A stretch of DNA of 64,000 bases from G11 sp947167445 (GTDB lineage: Bacteria; Bacillota; Clostridia; Lachnospirales; Lachnospiraceae). A model generated the notes under the pieces. The model was given only the letters and a program-made list of their open reading frames with translations, searched no databases and had not been told where the DNA came from. Each line of letters opens with the position of its first letter. Within the stretch, counting starts at the first letter, position 1. This document shows, one piece after another, positions 40,963 to 49,640 of this stretch. The stretch spans positions 1 to 64,000 of the forward strand of contig CAMVID010000006.1 in NCBI GenBank assembly GCA_947167445.1, in the 5' to 3' direction. The position numbers were made by a program, and so were the translations under genes.

Positions 40963-41727
40963 ATGATTATCGACACCCATACTCACTACAATGATGAGGC
41001 TTTCGATGAAGACAGGGAAGAGCTCCTTAAATCCCTTCCCGATAATAATATAGAGAAGGTTATAAACATCGGCGCCGATATGAAAACCACCGAGGAAACG
41101 GTTTTGCTTGCAAAGAAGTTTCCATATATATATGCTGCAGTGGGTGTACATCCCGATTCGGCTGACGAAATAAACGAAGAGTCTCTTGTAAGGCTCGAGG
41201 AACTCTGTAAGGATGAGAAGGTCGTTGCCATCGGCGAAATCGGCCTTGACTACTACTGGGATAACGTGGACAGAGAGATCCAGAAAGACGCTTTCAGAAA
41301 GCAGATTGCTCTGGCAAGAAAAGTAAATCTTCCTATTATAATACATTCAAGAGAAGCAGCTAAGGATACCATTGATATTCTCTTTGAAGAAAAGGTCGAT
41401 GAAATAGGCGGTGTTATGCACTGCTATTCCTATAGCAAGGAATCTGCCGAGATAATAAACAAGCTGGGCTTCTACTTTGGCATTGGCGGAGTACTTACCT
41501 TTAAGAATGGCAAGAAACTTCGTGAAGCTTTAGAGGTAATGCCCCTTGACCGAATCCTTCTTGAGACCGACTGCCCCTACCTGGCGCCGGTACCCTTCAG
41601 AGGAAAAAGAAACAGCTCGCTTCTTCTTCCCTATGTAGTGGAAGCGCTGGCAGAGTGTAAGGGAATCACCACGGAAGAAGTGGAGAGAATAACGAAAGAG
41701 AACGCCGAGAGGTTGTTTGGACTTTAG
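40963..41727 (+). CDS. tatD: TatD family metal-dependent DNase
   Basis: 254 residues with the TatD metal-site motifs: MIIDTHTHYNDEAF at the N-terminus, AIGEIGLDYYWD, PIIIHSREA, GVMHCYS and LLETDCPYLAP. A 3'-5' exonuclease/endonuclease with roles in DNA repair or fragmentation; Firmicute members are often called YabD. Ribosome binding site AGGAGGTAGGGC. It stands alone between tRNA-Pro and the second hairpin repeat. Confidence 0.93.
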   Translation: MIIDTHTHYNDEAFDEDREELLKSLPDNNIEKVINIGADMKTTEETVLLAKKFPYIYAAVGVHPDSADEINEESLVRLEELCKDEKVVAIGEIGLDYYWDNVDREIQKDAFRKQIALARKVNLPIIIHSREAAKDTIDILFEEKVDEIGGVMHCYSYSKESAEIINKLGFYFGIGGVLTFKNGKKLREALEVMPLDRILLETDCPYLAPVPFRGKRNSSLLLPYVVEALAECKGITTEEVERITKENAERLFGL

Positions 41728-41734
41728 GAAACAC

Positions 41735-42060
41735 AAAAATGTGACAGTTGAAGTCTGGAAAATCTCGATGTTGTGCCTAAGGCACCTCAAGCGCCGTTTT
41801 AGGTCACATGAAAAACAAACCTCTTATAAATGTAATGTGACCCAAACAGAGAATTACCTCTATCTGGGTCACATTTTTTGAGAGTTTTTCTTCGCTAGCC
41901 CTTCTCTTGCAATTTCTAAAATAGAATAATTGCCGAAATCGCACAAAAAACTGTGACTAAGCCAAAAGGGAAAACCTTTTCCAAGTCACAACACTATTTG
42001 AGGGTAGGAAAAACAATGTATCTAAAATGGCAAATACAGCGATTTTAGGCACAACGAGCG
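41735..42060. repeat. Multi-hairpin intergenic repeat, copy B
   Basis: No ORF is supported here. Seven units of the TTGTGnCTAA/TTAGnCACAA type occur, near 41770, 41799, 41835, 41866, 41952, 41983 and 42043. They form hairpins: AATGTGACCCA/TGGGTCACATT (41834-41875) is perfect over 11 bp, and TGTGACT...AGTCACA near 41952-41990 encloses CCAAAAGG/CCTTTT. The first half aligns with the repeat at 1185-1300 in motif order. Confidence 0.6.
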
Positions 42061-42070
42061 ACAAAAGAAA

Positions 42071-42100
42071 AGGCAATCGGGGGGGAGACCCAGATTGCCT
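42071..42100 (-). terminator. Terminator of the hexuronate operon
   Basis: A perfect 8-bp stem AGGCAATC/GATTGCCT closes a C-rich loop, followed in minus sense by TTTTCTTTT. Confidence 0.8.
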
Positions 42101-42106
42101 CTTTTG

Positions 42107-43129
42107 TTAGCGCTGGACGCGGCCGGAGCCGTCGCCGCCGGCGAGTTTCTTTACTTCGTCCACGGTAACCATGTTGAAATCGCCTTCGATGGAGTGCTTC
42201 AGGCAGCTGGCCGCCACTGCGAATTCGATGGTTTCTTGGGATGCGAAGTTGTTGATGCAAGAGTAGATAAGCCCGGCTCCGAAGGAGTCGCCGCCCCCTA
42301 CTCTGTCTACGATGTGAATCAGGTAATTCTTGCTGAAATAGTAATCTGAGCCGTCGTAGAGCATTGCTGCCCAGTTGTTATCGTTAGCGGAAATGGAACC
42401 TCTCAAGGTGATTGCCACCTTCTTGAATCCGAAGCGGTCTGCAAGCTGTTTTGCAACATCCTTGTAACCTTCGTGGTTAACCTTTCCGGTTGTTACGTCT
42501 GTATCTTTTGCTTTGATTCCGAATACGTCGTTGGCATCCTCTTCGTTGGCGATGCAAACGTCTACATACTCGCAAAGTTTAGCCATTACTTCTCCGGCTT
42601 TCTCCTTGCTCCAAAGCTTGTTTCTGTAGTTAAGGTCGCAGCTTACGGTAATTCCCTTTGCCTTTGCTGCCTTACAAGCTTCAAGACAGATCTCAGCAAT
42701 CTCATCACCGAGAGCGGGGGTAATTCCTGTGAAATGGAACCACTCGGCATCCTCAAAAATCTTGTTCCAGTCGAAATCCTCTTTCTTAGCGGTAGCAATT
42801 GCAGAACCTGCTCTGTCATAGATTACCTTACTGGGTCTCTGGCTTGCACCCTTCTCAAGGTAATAGATTCCCACTCTGTCGCCGCCTCTTACAATATAGC
42901 TTGTATCTACGCCGAATCTTCTTAAGCTGTTGACTCCCGCCTGACCGATTTCATGCTTGGGAAGCTTTGTTACAAAAGCCGTGTCCAGCCCGAAGTTTGC
43001 AAGAGAAACCGATACATTGGCCTCTCCGCCGCCATATGTTGCTCCATATTTCTCCGCCTGCACGAATCTGTAATATCCTTCGGGCGCAAGACGAAGCATA
43101 ATCTCACCAAATGTTATAACTTTGCCCAT
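42107..43129 (-). CDS. kdgK: 2-keto-3-deoxygluconate kinase (PfkB family)
   Basis: 340 residues. The PfkB fold is shown by the N-terminal GGGEANVSVSLANFG and the C-terminal anion-hole/catalytic motif RVGGGDSFGAGL with the catalytic Asp. It phosphorylates KDG to KDPG, the substrate of the aldolase encoded 12 bases upstream. The neighbouring uxaC and eda genes settle the substrate among PfkB kinases. Confidence 0.88.
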   Translation of the reverse strand: MGKVITFGEIMLRLAPEGYYRFVQAEKYGATYGGGEANVSVSLANFGLDTAFVTKLPKHEIGQAGVNSLRRFGVDTSYIVRGGDRVGIYYLEKGASQRPSKVIYDRAGSAIATAKKEDFDWNKIFEDAEWFHFTGITPALGDEIAEICLEACKAAKAKGITVSCDLNYRNKLWSKEKAGEVMAKLCEYVDVCIANEEDANDVFGIKAKDTDVTTGKVNHEGYKDVAKQLADRFGFKKVAITLRGSISANDNNWAAMLYDGSDYYFSKNYLIHIVDRVGGGDSFGAGLIYSCINNFASQETIEFAVAASCLKHSIEGDFNMVTVDEVKKLAGGDGSGRVQR

Positions 43130-43141
43130 ACCAAATCTCCT

Positions 43142-44104
43142 TTATTTGTTTACAAGGTGAACGCCAAACCCACCCAACTCGTCTTTTATATAAATAAATT
43201 TCATCTTTCCGTCATTATCGTAGGTTGCGCTGTCCATATCAAACTGGCAGCCTTTCTTTGAAAGATGGTAAACCGCTCTCTCCACGCTGTTTGTGGCGAT
43301 GGCAATGTGTCCCATGGTGCCACGGCCCTGCATCTTCATTATTTCAAGTCCTGTTCCGGCAAAATAGGAAGCGCTTCTCTCATCTTTCGCAAAGCCAAAG
43401 ATATCGCAGAATGCAGATGTGATCTTCTCAGCTTCCTTTTCATCCTTGGAATTGATTCCAACATGCTTTAACTCAAAGCCAAGCATCAGCTCAACAGCTT
43501 CCTTTGTAAGGGCTGTAATCTTATCAAACTCTCCTGCCTTAATCATGTCGGACTTAACCATCCAGCTTCCGCCGCAGGCGATAATCTTCTTGAATCCCAG
43601 GTACTCGTTAAGATTCTTTGCATTGATTCCGCCGGTGGGCATAAATTTCATGTTTGTGTAAGGCGCTGACATTGCCTTAATCATGGCAAGGCCGCCTGCT
43701 GCCTCCGCAGGGAAAAACTTAACCACATCAAGTCCCAATGAAATGGCCTGCTCAATATCGGAAGGATTTGAACATCCGGGGCAAACGGGAATGTTTTTAT
43801 CCACACAGTATTTAACAACCTCAGGGTTAAGTCCCGGGCTTACGATAAACTTGGCTCCTGCTGCCACAGCTTTATCTACCTGCTCTGTGGTGAGCACCGT
43901 TCCGGCTCCCACAAGCATCTCCGGAAATTCCTCAGCAATTACTCTTATGGATTCCTCAGCTGCTGCGGTTCTGAAGGTTACCTCCGCACAGGGAAGTCCT
44001 CCGTCAATAAGAGCCTTTGCAAGAGGTTTCGCATCCTTTACCTCATCCAAAGCAATAACCGGAACAATACCAATCTTGCTTATTTCTTCAAGTACTTTAT
44101 TCAT
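43142..44104 (-). CDS. eda: KDPG aldolase fused to a C-terminal VOC domain
   Basis: 320 residues, about 110 longer than a usual Eda. Residues 1-208 are the KHG/KDPG aldolase barrel, with Glu in CAEVTFRT, GAGTVLT, and the Schiff-base Lys in VVKFFPAEAAGG. From about 210 a vicinal-oxygen-chelate (glyoxalase-like) domain follows: LKHVGINSKDEKEAEKI, then MGHIAIATNSVERAVYHL and GGFGVHLVNK. It cleaves KDPG to pyruvate and glyceraldehyde-3-phosphate. The role of the VOC part is unknown; it may bind metal or a ligand. No frameshift or linker scar is seen, so this is a true fusion. Confidence 0.88.
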   Translation of the reverse strand: MNKVLEEISKIGIVPVIALDEVKDAKPLAKALIDGGLPCAEVTFRTAAAEESIRVIAEEFPEMLVGAGTVLTTEQVDKAVAAGAKFIVSPGLNPEVVKYCVDKNIPVCPGCSNPSDIEQAISLGLDVVKFFPAEAAGGLAMIKAMSAPYTNMKFMPTGGINAKNLNEYLGFKKIIACGGSWMVKSDMIKAGEFDKITALTKEAVELMLGFELKHVGINSKDEKEAEKITSAFCDIFGFAKDERSASYFAGTGLEIMKMQGRGTMGHIAIATNSVERAVYHLSKKGCQFDMDSATYDNDGKMKFIYIKDELGGFGVHLVNK

Positions 44105-44115
44105 TCTCTGTCTCC

Positions 44116-45537
44116 TTACACGGTCTTCAGATCAAAACCGAAGTATTCTACTGCGTTGTTATAGGATATACCCTTCACGATATCCCCAAGGAGCTTGTCC
44201 TCAGCGGGGAACTCGCCGTTTTCAACCCATTCGCCAATCATCATGCAAAGGATTCGTCTGAAATAATCATGTCTTGTATATGAAAGGAATGATCTTGAAT
44301 CCGTCAGCATTCCCACAAAGTTACCAAGAGCGGAAAGGTTCGCAAGGGATTTCATCTGGTTAACCATTCCCACAAGGTTATCATTGAACCACCATGCGCT
44401 GCCCTGCTGAATTCTATTCTTAACGCCACCACCCTGGAAGCATCCGATGATTGTTCCGATTGCAGCGTCATCGGCGGGATTGAGGGAGTAAATAATGGTT
44501 TTGGGAACAGCCTCTTTTACCGCAAGAGCATTCAGATAGTCAGCAAGAAATGCGCTTGGAGCATAGTTATTGATGCAGTCAAAGCCTGTATCCGGACCAA
44601 GTTTGTTGTACATAAAGGTGTTGTTGTCTCGCTTCGCACCATAATGGAGCTGCATGGTCCAGTTTCTCTTGCAGTATTCTCCTGCCACATAAATCATGAA
44701 TGCGGTCTTGTATTTGGACTTTTCGTCCTCACTTACAGCCTGCTTATTCATTGCCTTCTTAAAGATATTCTCTATCTCGGCATCATCTGCAGGATTGTAC
44801 ATTACATACTCAAGGCCGTGGTCTGAGACAACGCATCCGTTCTCTGCAAAGAAATCCATTCTCTTCGAAAGAGCCTTCTTAAGATCCTCAAATGTGGTAA
44901 TCTCGATTCCGGAAGCCTTTGAAAGCTTTGCTATATAATCGGTAAAATCAGGCTTTTCTACATTGCAGGCCTTATCGGGTCTCCATGCGGGAAGGACCTT
45001 AACATCAAAAGACTTATCTTCCTTAATTAATCTGTGGTATTCCAAATCATCGATTGGATCATCGGTGGTACAAATCAGGGTAACATTTGATTTCTTAATT
45101 ATGTTTCTTACTGAGAAGTCCTTGCTTCTAAGCTTCTCGTTGCAAAGGTCCCAAACCTCTTTGGCTGTGTCCTTGTTAAGATTTCCTTCGTATCCAAAGT
45201 AGTATCTGAGTTCCAAATGAGACCAGGTATAAAGGGGATTGCCGATAAGCTTTGGCATAATCTCTGCCCACTTCTCAAACTTCTCCCAATCTGAGGCATC
45301 CCCTGTAATGTATTTCTCGTCTACGCCACAGGTTCTCATCTGGCGCCACTTGTAGTGGTCGCCTCCAAGCCAAACCTGAGCGATGTTGTCAAACTGTCTG
45401 TCCTCCCAGATTTCCTTTTGGTTAATGTGACAGTGATAATCCAAAACAGGAATCTTTGTCATATCTGCGTACTTGTAGTACAAATCCCTGGCTGTCTGCG
45501 TGTTAAGCAGAAAGTCTTTGTCCATAAAAGCTTTCAT
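44116..45537 (-). CDS. uxaC: Glucuronate/galacturonate isomerase
   Basis: 473 residues, the usual UxaC length, with LDYHCHINQKEIWEDRQF (metal-site His pair) near the N-terminus, CTTDDP, and SDHGLEY. It is a metal-dependent amidohydrolase-fold isomerase that converts D-glucuronate to fructuronate and D-galacturonate to tagaturonate. It lies 4 bases after the GntR regulator and 11 bases before eda. The reductase and dehydratase for the middle of the pathway are not in this window. Confidence 0.95.
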   Translation of the reverse strand: MKAFMDKDFLLNTQTARDLYYKYADMTKIPVLDYHCHINQKEIWEDRQFDNIAQVWLGGDHYKWRQMRTCGVDEKYITGDASDWEKFEKWAEIMPKLIGNPLYTWSHLELRYYFGYEGNLNKDTAKEVWDLCNEKLRSKDFSVRNIIKKSNVTLICTTDDPIDDLEYHRLIKEDKSFDVKVLPAWRPDKACNVEKPDFTDYIAKLSKASGIEITTFEDLKKALSKRMDFFAENGCVVSDHGLEYVMYNPADDAEIENIFKKAMNKQAVSEDEKSKYKTAFMIYVAGEYCKRNWTMQLHYGAKRDNNTFMYNKLGPDTGFDCINNYAPSAFLADYLNALAVKEAVPKTIIYSLNPADDAAIGTIIGCFQGGGVKNRIQQGSAWWFNDNLVGMVNQMKSLANLSALGNFVGMLTDSRSFLSYTRHDYFRRILCMMIGEWVENGEFPAEDKLLGDIVKGISYNNAVEYFGFDLKTV

Positions 45538-45541
45538 ATTT

Positions 45542-46228
45542 CTACTCCTCTTCTTCCTTCTCTGTAAAAATACCCGGGTATTTCTCCCTTAATTCCTCCG
45601 TATCCTGTACGTGATAACCCAAATGCTTTGTAAGCAGCTCTCTGTATGCTTCCTTCTCGCCACGCTCCAGATGCTTAACCAGCTGAACATGGGTATTATC
45701 GGTTCGTCTCGAATAGGTATCATCCAGGTCGATCAAAAGTCTGATTCGATTGTAATGCACCATTGTCGAAGCAAGAATGTCTGCAGCAAGGCTCTCTCCC
45801 GCAATGTGGAACGTCAAGGCATGGAACTCGTCATCACTTTTTAAATACTCATAAGCAGAATCATGAGTTCTTGGAGCAGCGGAGATTTCCTCCATCTTCC
45901 TGCAGTAGTCGTACATCTTCTTAATATCCTTCTCGGTAACGTTGGCAAAAAGTCCGTCAACCACGCCAAGCTCCAAGGTTTTTCTGATGAACCACTCTTC
46001 ATTTGCTCTGTCGGTATCAATCTTGGAAATCAAGGATTTCGACTGGGGATATATATCAACCAATCCCTCCGTCTCCAATTTAACCAATGCTTCTCTCGCC
46101 GGTGTTCTGCTTACGTGATATCTGTCGGCAATCTTGGCTGCTGACACGGATTCACCGGGCTTAAGCGAGAAAGTCATAATATCTTTTCTGAACAAATCAT
46201 AGGTCTGCTGATTAAGAGAATTAGTCAT
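45542..46228 (-). CDS. GntR-family regulator (FCD type) of the hexuronate operon
   Basis: 228 residues. An N-terminal winged HTH (LKPGESVSAAKIADRYHVSRTPAREALVKLETEGL over residues about 17-51) is followed by an all-helical FCD ligand domain (about 75-215) with the metal-binding His/Asp pattern around DDEFHALTFHIAG. It is the first gene of the operon, so it should control itself and uxaC, eda and kdgK in response to a hexuronate intermediate. A 13-bp inverted repeat lies in its leader. Confidence 0.9.
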   Translation of the reverse strand: MTNSLNQQTYDLFRKDIMTFSLKPGESVSAAKIADRYHVSRTPAREALVKLETEGLVDIYPQSKSLISKIDTDRANEEWFIRKTLELGVVDGLFANVTEKDIKKMYDYCRKMEEISAAPRTHDSAYEYLKSDDEFHALTFHIAGESLAADILASTMVHYNRIRLLIDLDDTYSRRTDNTHVQLVKHLERGEKEAYRELLTKHLGYHVQDTEELREKYPGIFTEKEEEE

Positions 46229-46263
46229 TTATACCCTCCAGGCTGTTTTTGAGACAAAACAAA

Positions 46264-46324
46264 AAAGTAACATGTTCAACTAACATGTTACTTTGATTGT
46301 ATCATTACATATTTAAAACCACAA
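46264..46324 (-). promoter_or_regulatory. Promoter and palindromic operator/attenuator of the hexuronate operon
   Basis: In minus sense, TTGTGG (46319-46324), a 17-base spacer and TACAAT (46296-46301). Right after it is AAAGTAACATGTT-AGTTG-AACATGTTACTTT (46264-46294): a perfect inverted repeat whose arms each contain the 8-bp palindrome AACATGTT. It can act as a GntR operator. Followed by T-rich sequence, it also looks like an attenuator hairpin. Confidence 0.65.
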
Positions 46325-46335
46325 GTGGTCTTTTT

Positions 46336-47529
46336 TTACTCTTTTATGAGCTTATCGAGAAGTATCTCGAAGTCCTTCTTCTTCCAGATTACAGGACAGG
46401 GATAAAGAGGATTTGCTTCCTTAAGCACCCTCTTAATAATCTCCTCGTAGTCTTCCCTCTTAAGCTTTTCAATCTTTGAAGGTATGCCCATCTTCTCATT
46501 CATTTCTCTGATGGCAGCAATGAAGTTCTTAGCCTTCTCTTCTTTTGTCGCACCCTTAACCCCTGCTGCATCCGCAAGCTCGGAAAGACGACCGTAAACC
46601 TTCTCACCATACTGTTCCATTACGTAGGGAAGAATAATGGAGCAGGCCTCTCCGTGAAGGATTCCGTACAAAGCGCCTGTAGCATGAGCTACTGCATGTA
46701 CATAACCTACAAAGTTGGTGGTAAAAGCAATTCCTGCTTCGAAGGAAGCATAAAGCATATTGTCTCTTGCCTCAACATTGCTTCCGTCCTCGTAAACCAG
46801 AGGTATATTTTTAAAGATCAGGCTTACGGAGTCCAGTGCCCTCTCTTTTACCATCTTTGAAGCAAAATTATTGGTGTAAGCTTCAACTGCGTGGGTTAAG
46901 GCATCCATTCCTGTTGCCGCAGTAATCTTCGCAGGTACTGTAAGGGTAAGATCCGCATCAAGCACTGCGTACCTTGGGATTAACACAAAGTCGTTAACCA
47001 TGTATTTGTAGTGCTTGCCGTCAATAGTGTCTGTAATAACTGCTGCCGCCGTGGTCTCGGAACCGGTTCCTGCTGTGGTGGGAACTGCATATAAATCAGG
47101 AAGTCTTCTGAGTACTCGAAGTACTCCTCTCATCTTTGGAATACTTCTTCCCGTCGCTCTCAGCGCACCTACTGCTTTAGCACAGTCGATTACGCTTCCG
47201 CCGCCTACCGCAACAATTGCTTCACAGTCTGCTTTTTTATATTCTCCAAAGGCTTCCATAACCAATTCCACCGTAGGCTCTGTAACTACCTTTGAAAAAA
47301 CTGTTGCTTCAATTCCTTTTTCCTTTAATGCTTCAAAAAGCTTATTAAGTGACCCCCACTCAATAAATACCGGAGCGGTAACAATAAATACTTTCTTCTT
47401 TCCGGTCTTCTCAAGATTGTCTGCTATTCTTGCAAGACTCCCGCTCCCCTTGATTACCTTGGGCTGTCTGGTCATAATTCCAATCATTACAGCCATGAAC
47501 CATTGTCTGATTCTGTACCAAACCTTCAT
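46336..47529 (-). CDS. Iron-containing alcohol dehydrogenase
   Basis: 397 residues of the type III (iron-dependent) ADH family: the NAD-binding loop GGGSVIDCAKA, TTAGTGSETT, and metal-ligand region TGMDALTHAVEAYTN with further His in VAHATGALYGILHGEA. An N-terminal hydrophobic/basic stretch of about 20 residues precedes the core. It oxidises or reduces an alcohol/aldehyde in fermentation; substrate unknown. Last gene of the PilZ operon, 22 bases after the H1-like gene. A small hairpin ACCACTTGTGGTTTT just downstream may terminate it. Confidence 0.88.
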   Translation of the reverse strand: MKVWYRIRQWFMAVMIGIMTRQPKVIKGSGSLARIADNLEKTGKKKVFIVTAPVFIEWGSLNKLFEALKEKGIEATVFSKVVTEPTVELVMEAFGEYKKADCEAIVAVGGGSVIDCAKAVGALRATGRSIPKMRGVLRVLRRLPDLYAVPTTAGTGSETTAAAVITDTIDGKHYKYMVNDFVLIPRYAVLDADLTLTVPAKITAATGMDALTHAVEAYTNNFASKMVKERALDSVSLIFKNIPLVYEDGSNVEARDNMLYASFEAGIAFTTNFVGYVHAVAHATGALYGILHGEACSIILPYVMEQYGEKVYGRLSELADAAGVKGATKEEKAKNFIAAIREMNEKMGIPSKIEKLKREDYEEIIKRVLKEANPLYPCPVIWKKKDFEILLDKLIKE

Positions 47530-47551
47530 CTTAACTAATATCTCCTGTTTC

Positions 47552-47845
47552 TTAATCCTTTATTGAGAACAGTCCCTGTACGGTGTTCATCAGATCCTTA
47601 TTGTTAAGGATTGACTGAAGAATACCGCCGGACTGTGTCTTCTCTCCTTTAAGAAGTGCCACCGCTGCCTTCTTTGTGTCGGAATCTGCCTTTCTGTAAA
47701 GCTCAACAAGCTTCTTCTCAGCAGCACTGACCTTCATGGAACTGCCGGTTGTAGTCTTCTTTGCTGTTGTTGTCTTTTTAGCAGTTGCGGTTTTCTTTGC
47801 AGCAGGTTTCTTAGCCGCTGTGGTTTTCTTCGCTGTAGTAGCCAT
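47552..47845 (-). CDS. Histone H1-like Lys/Ala-rich small protein
   Basis: 97 residues. The first 36 are an AAKK/TAKK-type repeat tail like eukaryotic H1 and chlamydial Hc1, followed by a small helical domain (AAEKKLVELYRKADSDTKKAA, then LQSILNNKDLMNTVQGLFSI). The tail should bind DNA or RNA non-specifically. The C-terminal domain could mediate dimerisation. It lies between a lipoprotein gene and the ADH gene in a tight operon. Function unknown. Confidence 0.75.
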   Translation of the reverse strand: MATTAKKTTAAKKPAAKKTATAKKTTTAKKTTTGSSMKVSAAEKKLVELYRKADSDTKKAAVALLKGEKTQSGGILQSILNNKDLMNTVQGLFSIKD

Positions 47846-47859
47846 AATTATCCCTCCGT

Positions 47860-48405
47860 TTATTTGTTTGAACCAAAGTCTATTAGTTCTGCCTTATCTG
47901 AGTATCTCTCAAAAAGGTTGTCAAATTCCGTCATATCCTCAACTTCTTTTTCCACACCTTCTTTCGTGTAGAAAAATGTGTCGGTTGTTTCTCCGAACTT
48001 AATTCTGGCACCTTCATATACATCAAGTGTACCGGTTTCAACATTAGGGTAAAGCAAATCGATGTCATGCCCACCGCACACATACAAATATGGAGTCTCA
48101 ACTTTAAGAAGGTATCCCGAACCATCACTTTGAACCTCGCCAAAATCCACCAGGTTACCTTCATTATCAACTCCATATACCTGGGCTGTAACCGCCCCTT
48201 TCTTTCCAAGGTAGTCATCCAGATCGCCCTTTGCAATCAAAAGGCATTTCTCAGAAAGTCCTAAGTCAACAAGAGCATACGCCTGACCCTCCGCCACTTC
48301 AGAATATACCTCTGGAACTCCCTTCTCTGCCTCTTTTGTTTCCCTCGAACAGGCAGTAAAAGTTAACGCTAAAGCCAGCGCTAAAAAAATAGACCCTCTC
48401 TTCAT
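47860..48405 (-). CDS. Lipoprotein, paralogue of the one at 56.5 kb
   Basis: 181 residues with a lipoprotein signal (LTFTACSRE, Cys at about 19). The C-terminal half (YLYVCGGHDIDLLYPNVETG, then TFFYTKEG and EFDNLFERYSDKAELIDFG) aligns with the lipoprotein at 56488-57165 (IYAGGNHDVSKYTV, ATYYYQNSDEEE, EFDRIFEEYGEATPV). The family is not otherwise recognised. GGAGGG precedes the ATG. It is the fourth gene of the PilZ operon. Confidence 0.7.
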   Translation of the reverse strand: MKRGSIFLALALALTFTACSRETKEAEKGVPEVYSEVAEGQAYALVDLGLSEKCLLIAKGDLDDYLGKKGAVTAQVYGVDNEGNLVDFGEVQSDGSGYLLKVETPYLYVCGGHDIDLLYPNVETGTLDVYEGARIKFGETTDTFFYTKEGVEKEVEDMTEFDNLFERYSDKAELIDFGSNK

Positions 48406-48425
48406 TTTCTCCCTCCTATTTTTAT

Positions 48426-49640
48426 TTACTTTTCGTCCACAACCTGAAAGATGAAAAACTTCAAATAATAACTCTCATCCGATGCCCATAGAATCGGGTG
48501 GTCGGGAGCCTGAGTTCTGAACTCAATCTGTCTCAGTCTCTTGTGAACCGCCGTTGCTGCCTGGGCAATTGTTTTCTTGAAAAGCTCCTCCGTCATAAAG
48601 TGTGAGCAGGAGCATGTGGCAAAGTACCCGCCGCTCTTAACAAGTCGCAGGCCCTTCATGTTTATTTCTCTGTAACCCTTGATTGCATTCTTTGTTGCTT
48701 CTCTTGATTTGGTAAAAGCAGGTGGATCTAATATAACCACATCGTATCGCTCTCCCGCTTCATAGAGTCTGGGAAGTTCGTCCAGAACATTGGCTTCCCT
48801 GAAGTGAACTCTGTCTTCCAGGTGATTAAGCTTCGCATTGGCTTCGGCCTGTGATACGGCAAATCCCGAAATATCAAGACCCGTTACATCCTTGGCTCCC
48901 GCGTATCCTGCATTTAGGGCAAAGGTTCCCATATGTGTGAAGCAGTCAAGAACCTTTTCCTGTCCTCTGCAGATTTTCTGCATGGCAAGGCGGTTATATT
49001 TCTGATCAAGAAAGAACCCGGTCTTCTGGCCGTTTGCCACATCCACCATGTAGTGGACACCGTTCTCAACAATCTCCACGTTGGTATCGAACTCTTCTCC
49101 GATGAACCCTTTATATGGTTCCAGACCCTCTTTCTTTCGAACCGCAGCGTCAGAGCGTTCGTAGATACCTCTGATTTTGACACCATCCTCTGAAAGGACG
49201 TCCTTGAGGCATTTAAGAATTGTATCCTTAAGTAAGTCGATGCCCAATGCCAGGGATTCCACCACCAGCACGTCCTCGTATCTGTCTACCACAAGCCCGG
49301 GAAGATAATCTGCCTCACCGAAGATAAGCCTGCAGGCCTTCAAATCCTCAGGCATCATGACCTGCTTTCTGTACTCCCAGGCATTTTTGACTCTCATCCT
49401 GAAAAAATCTTCATTGATCTCAGTCTCTGAATTCCTGGTAAGCATTCTGATTCTGATTACGGAATTCTGGTTGATGAAACCAAGACCCAGAGGGTATCCG
49501 TCAAAATCATTAACCTTTACAATGCTTCCGTTCTTGAATGTTCCGGTGATTGTATCGATTTCATTATTAAAAATCCAGGCGCCGCCTGCTTTCAGACTGC
49601 GCCCTTCACCTTTTTTCAAAGTCACTATAGTTGTAATCAT
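48426..49640 (-). CDS. rlmI: Class I SAM-dependent 23S rRNA methyltransferase (RlmI/YwbD type)
   Basis: 404 residues. An N-terminal PUA-like domain (LKKGEGRSLKAGGAWIFNNEI) is followed by a SAM-binding Rossmann fold (VLDCFTHMGTFALNAGYAGAKDVTGLD) and the catalytic motif VILDPPAFTKS, with a conserved Cys in YFATCSCSH. It methylates a cytosine of 23S rRNA at C5 by analogy with E. coli RlmI. Its 5' end overlaps niaR by 35 bases. Confidence 0.85.
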   Translation of the reverse strand: MITTIVTLKKGEGRSLKAGGAWIFNNEIDTITGTFKNGSIVKVNDFDGYPLGLGFINQNSVIRIRMLTRNSETEINEDFFRMRVKNAWEYRKQVMMPEDLKACRLIFGEADYLPGLVVDRYEDVLVVESLALGIDLLKDTILKCLKDVLSEDGVKIRGIYERSDAAVRKKEGLEPYKGFIGEEFDTNVEIVENGVHYMVDVANGQKTGFFLDQKYNRLAMQKICRGQEKVLDCFTHMGTFALNAGYAGAKDVTGLDISGFAVSQAEANAKLNHLEDRVHFREANVLDELPRLYEAGERYDVVILDPPAFTKSREATKNAIKGYREINMKGLRLVKSGGYFATCSCSHFMTEELFKKTIAQAATAVHKRLRQIEFRTQAPDHPILWASDESYYLKFFIFQVVDEK

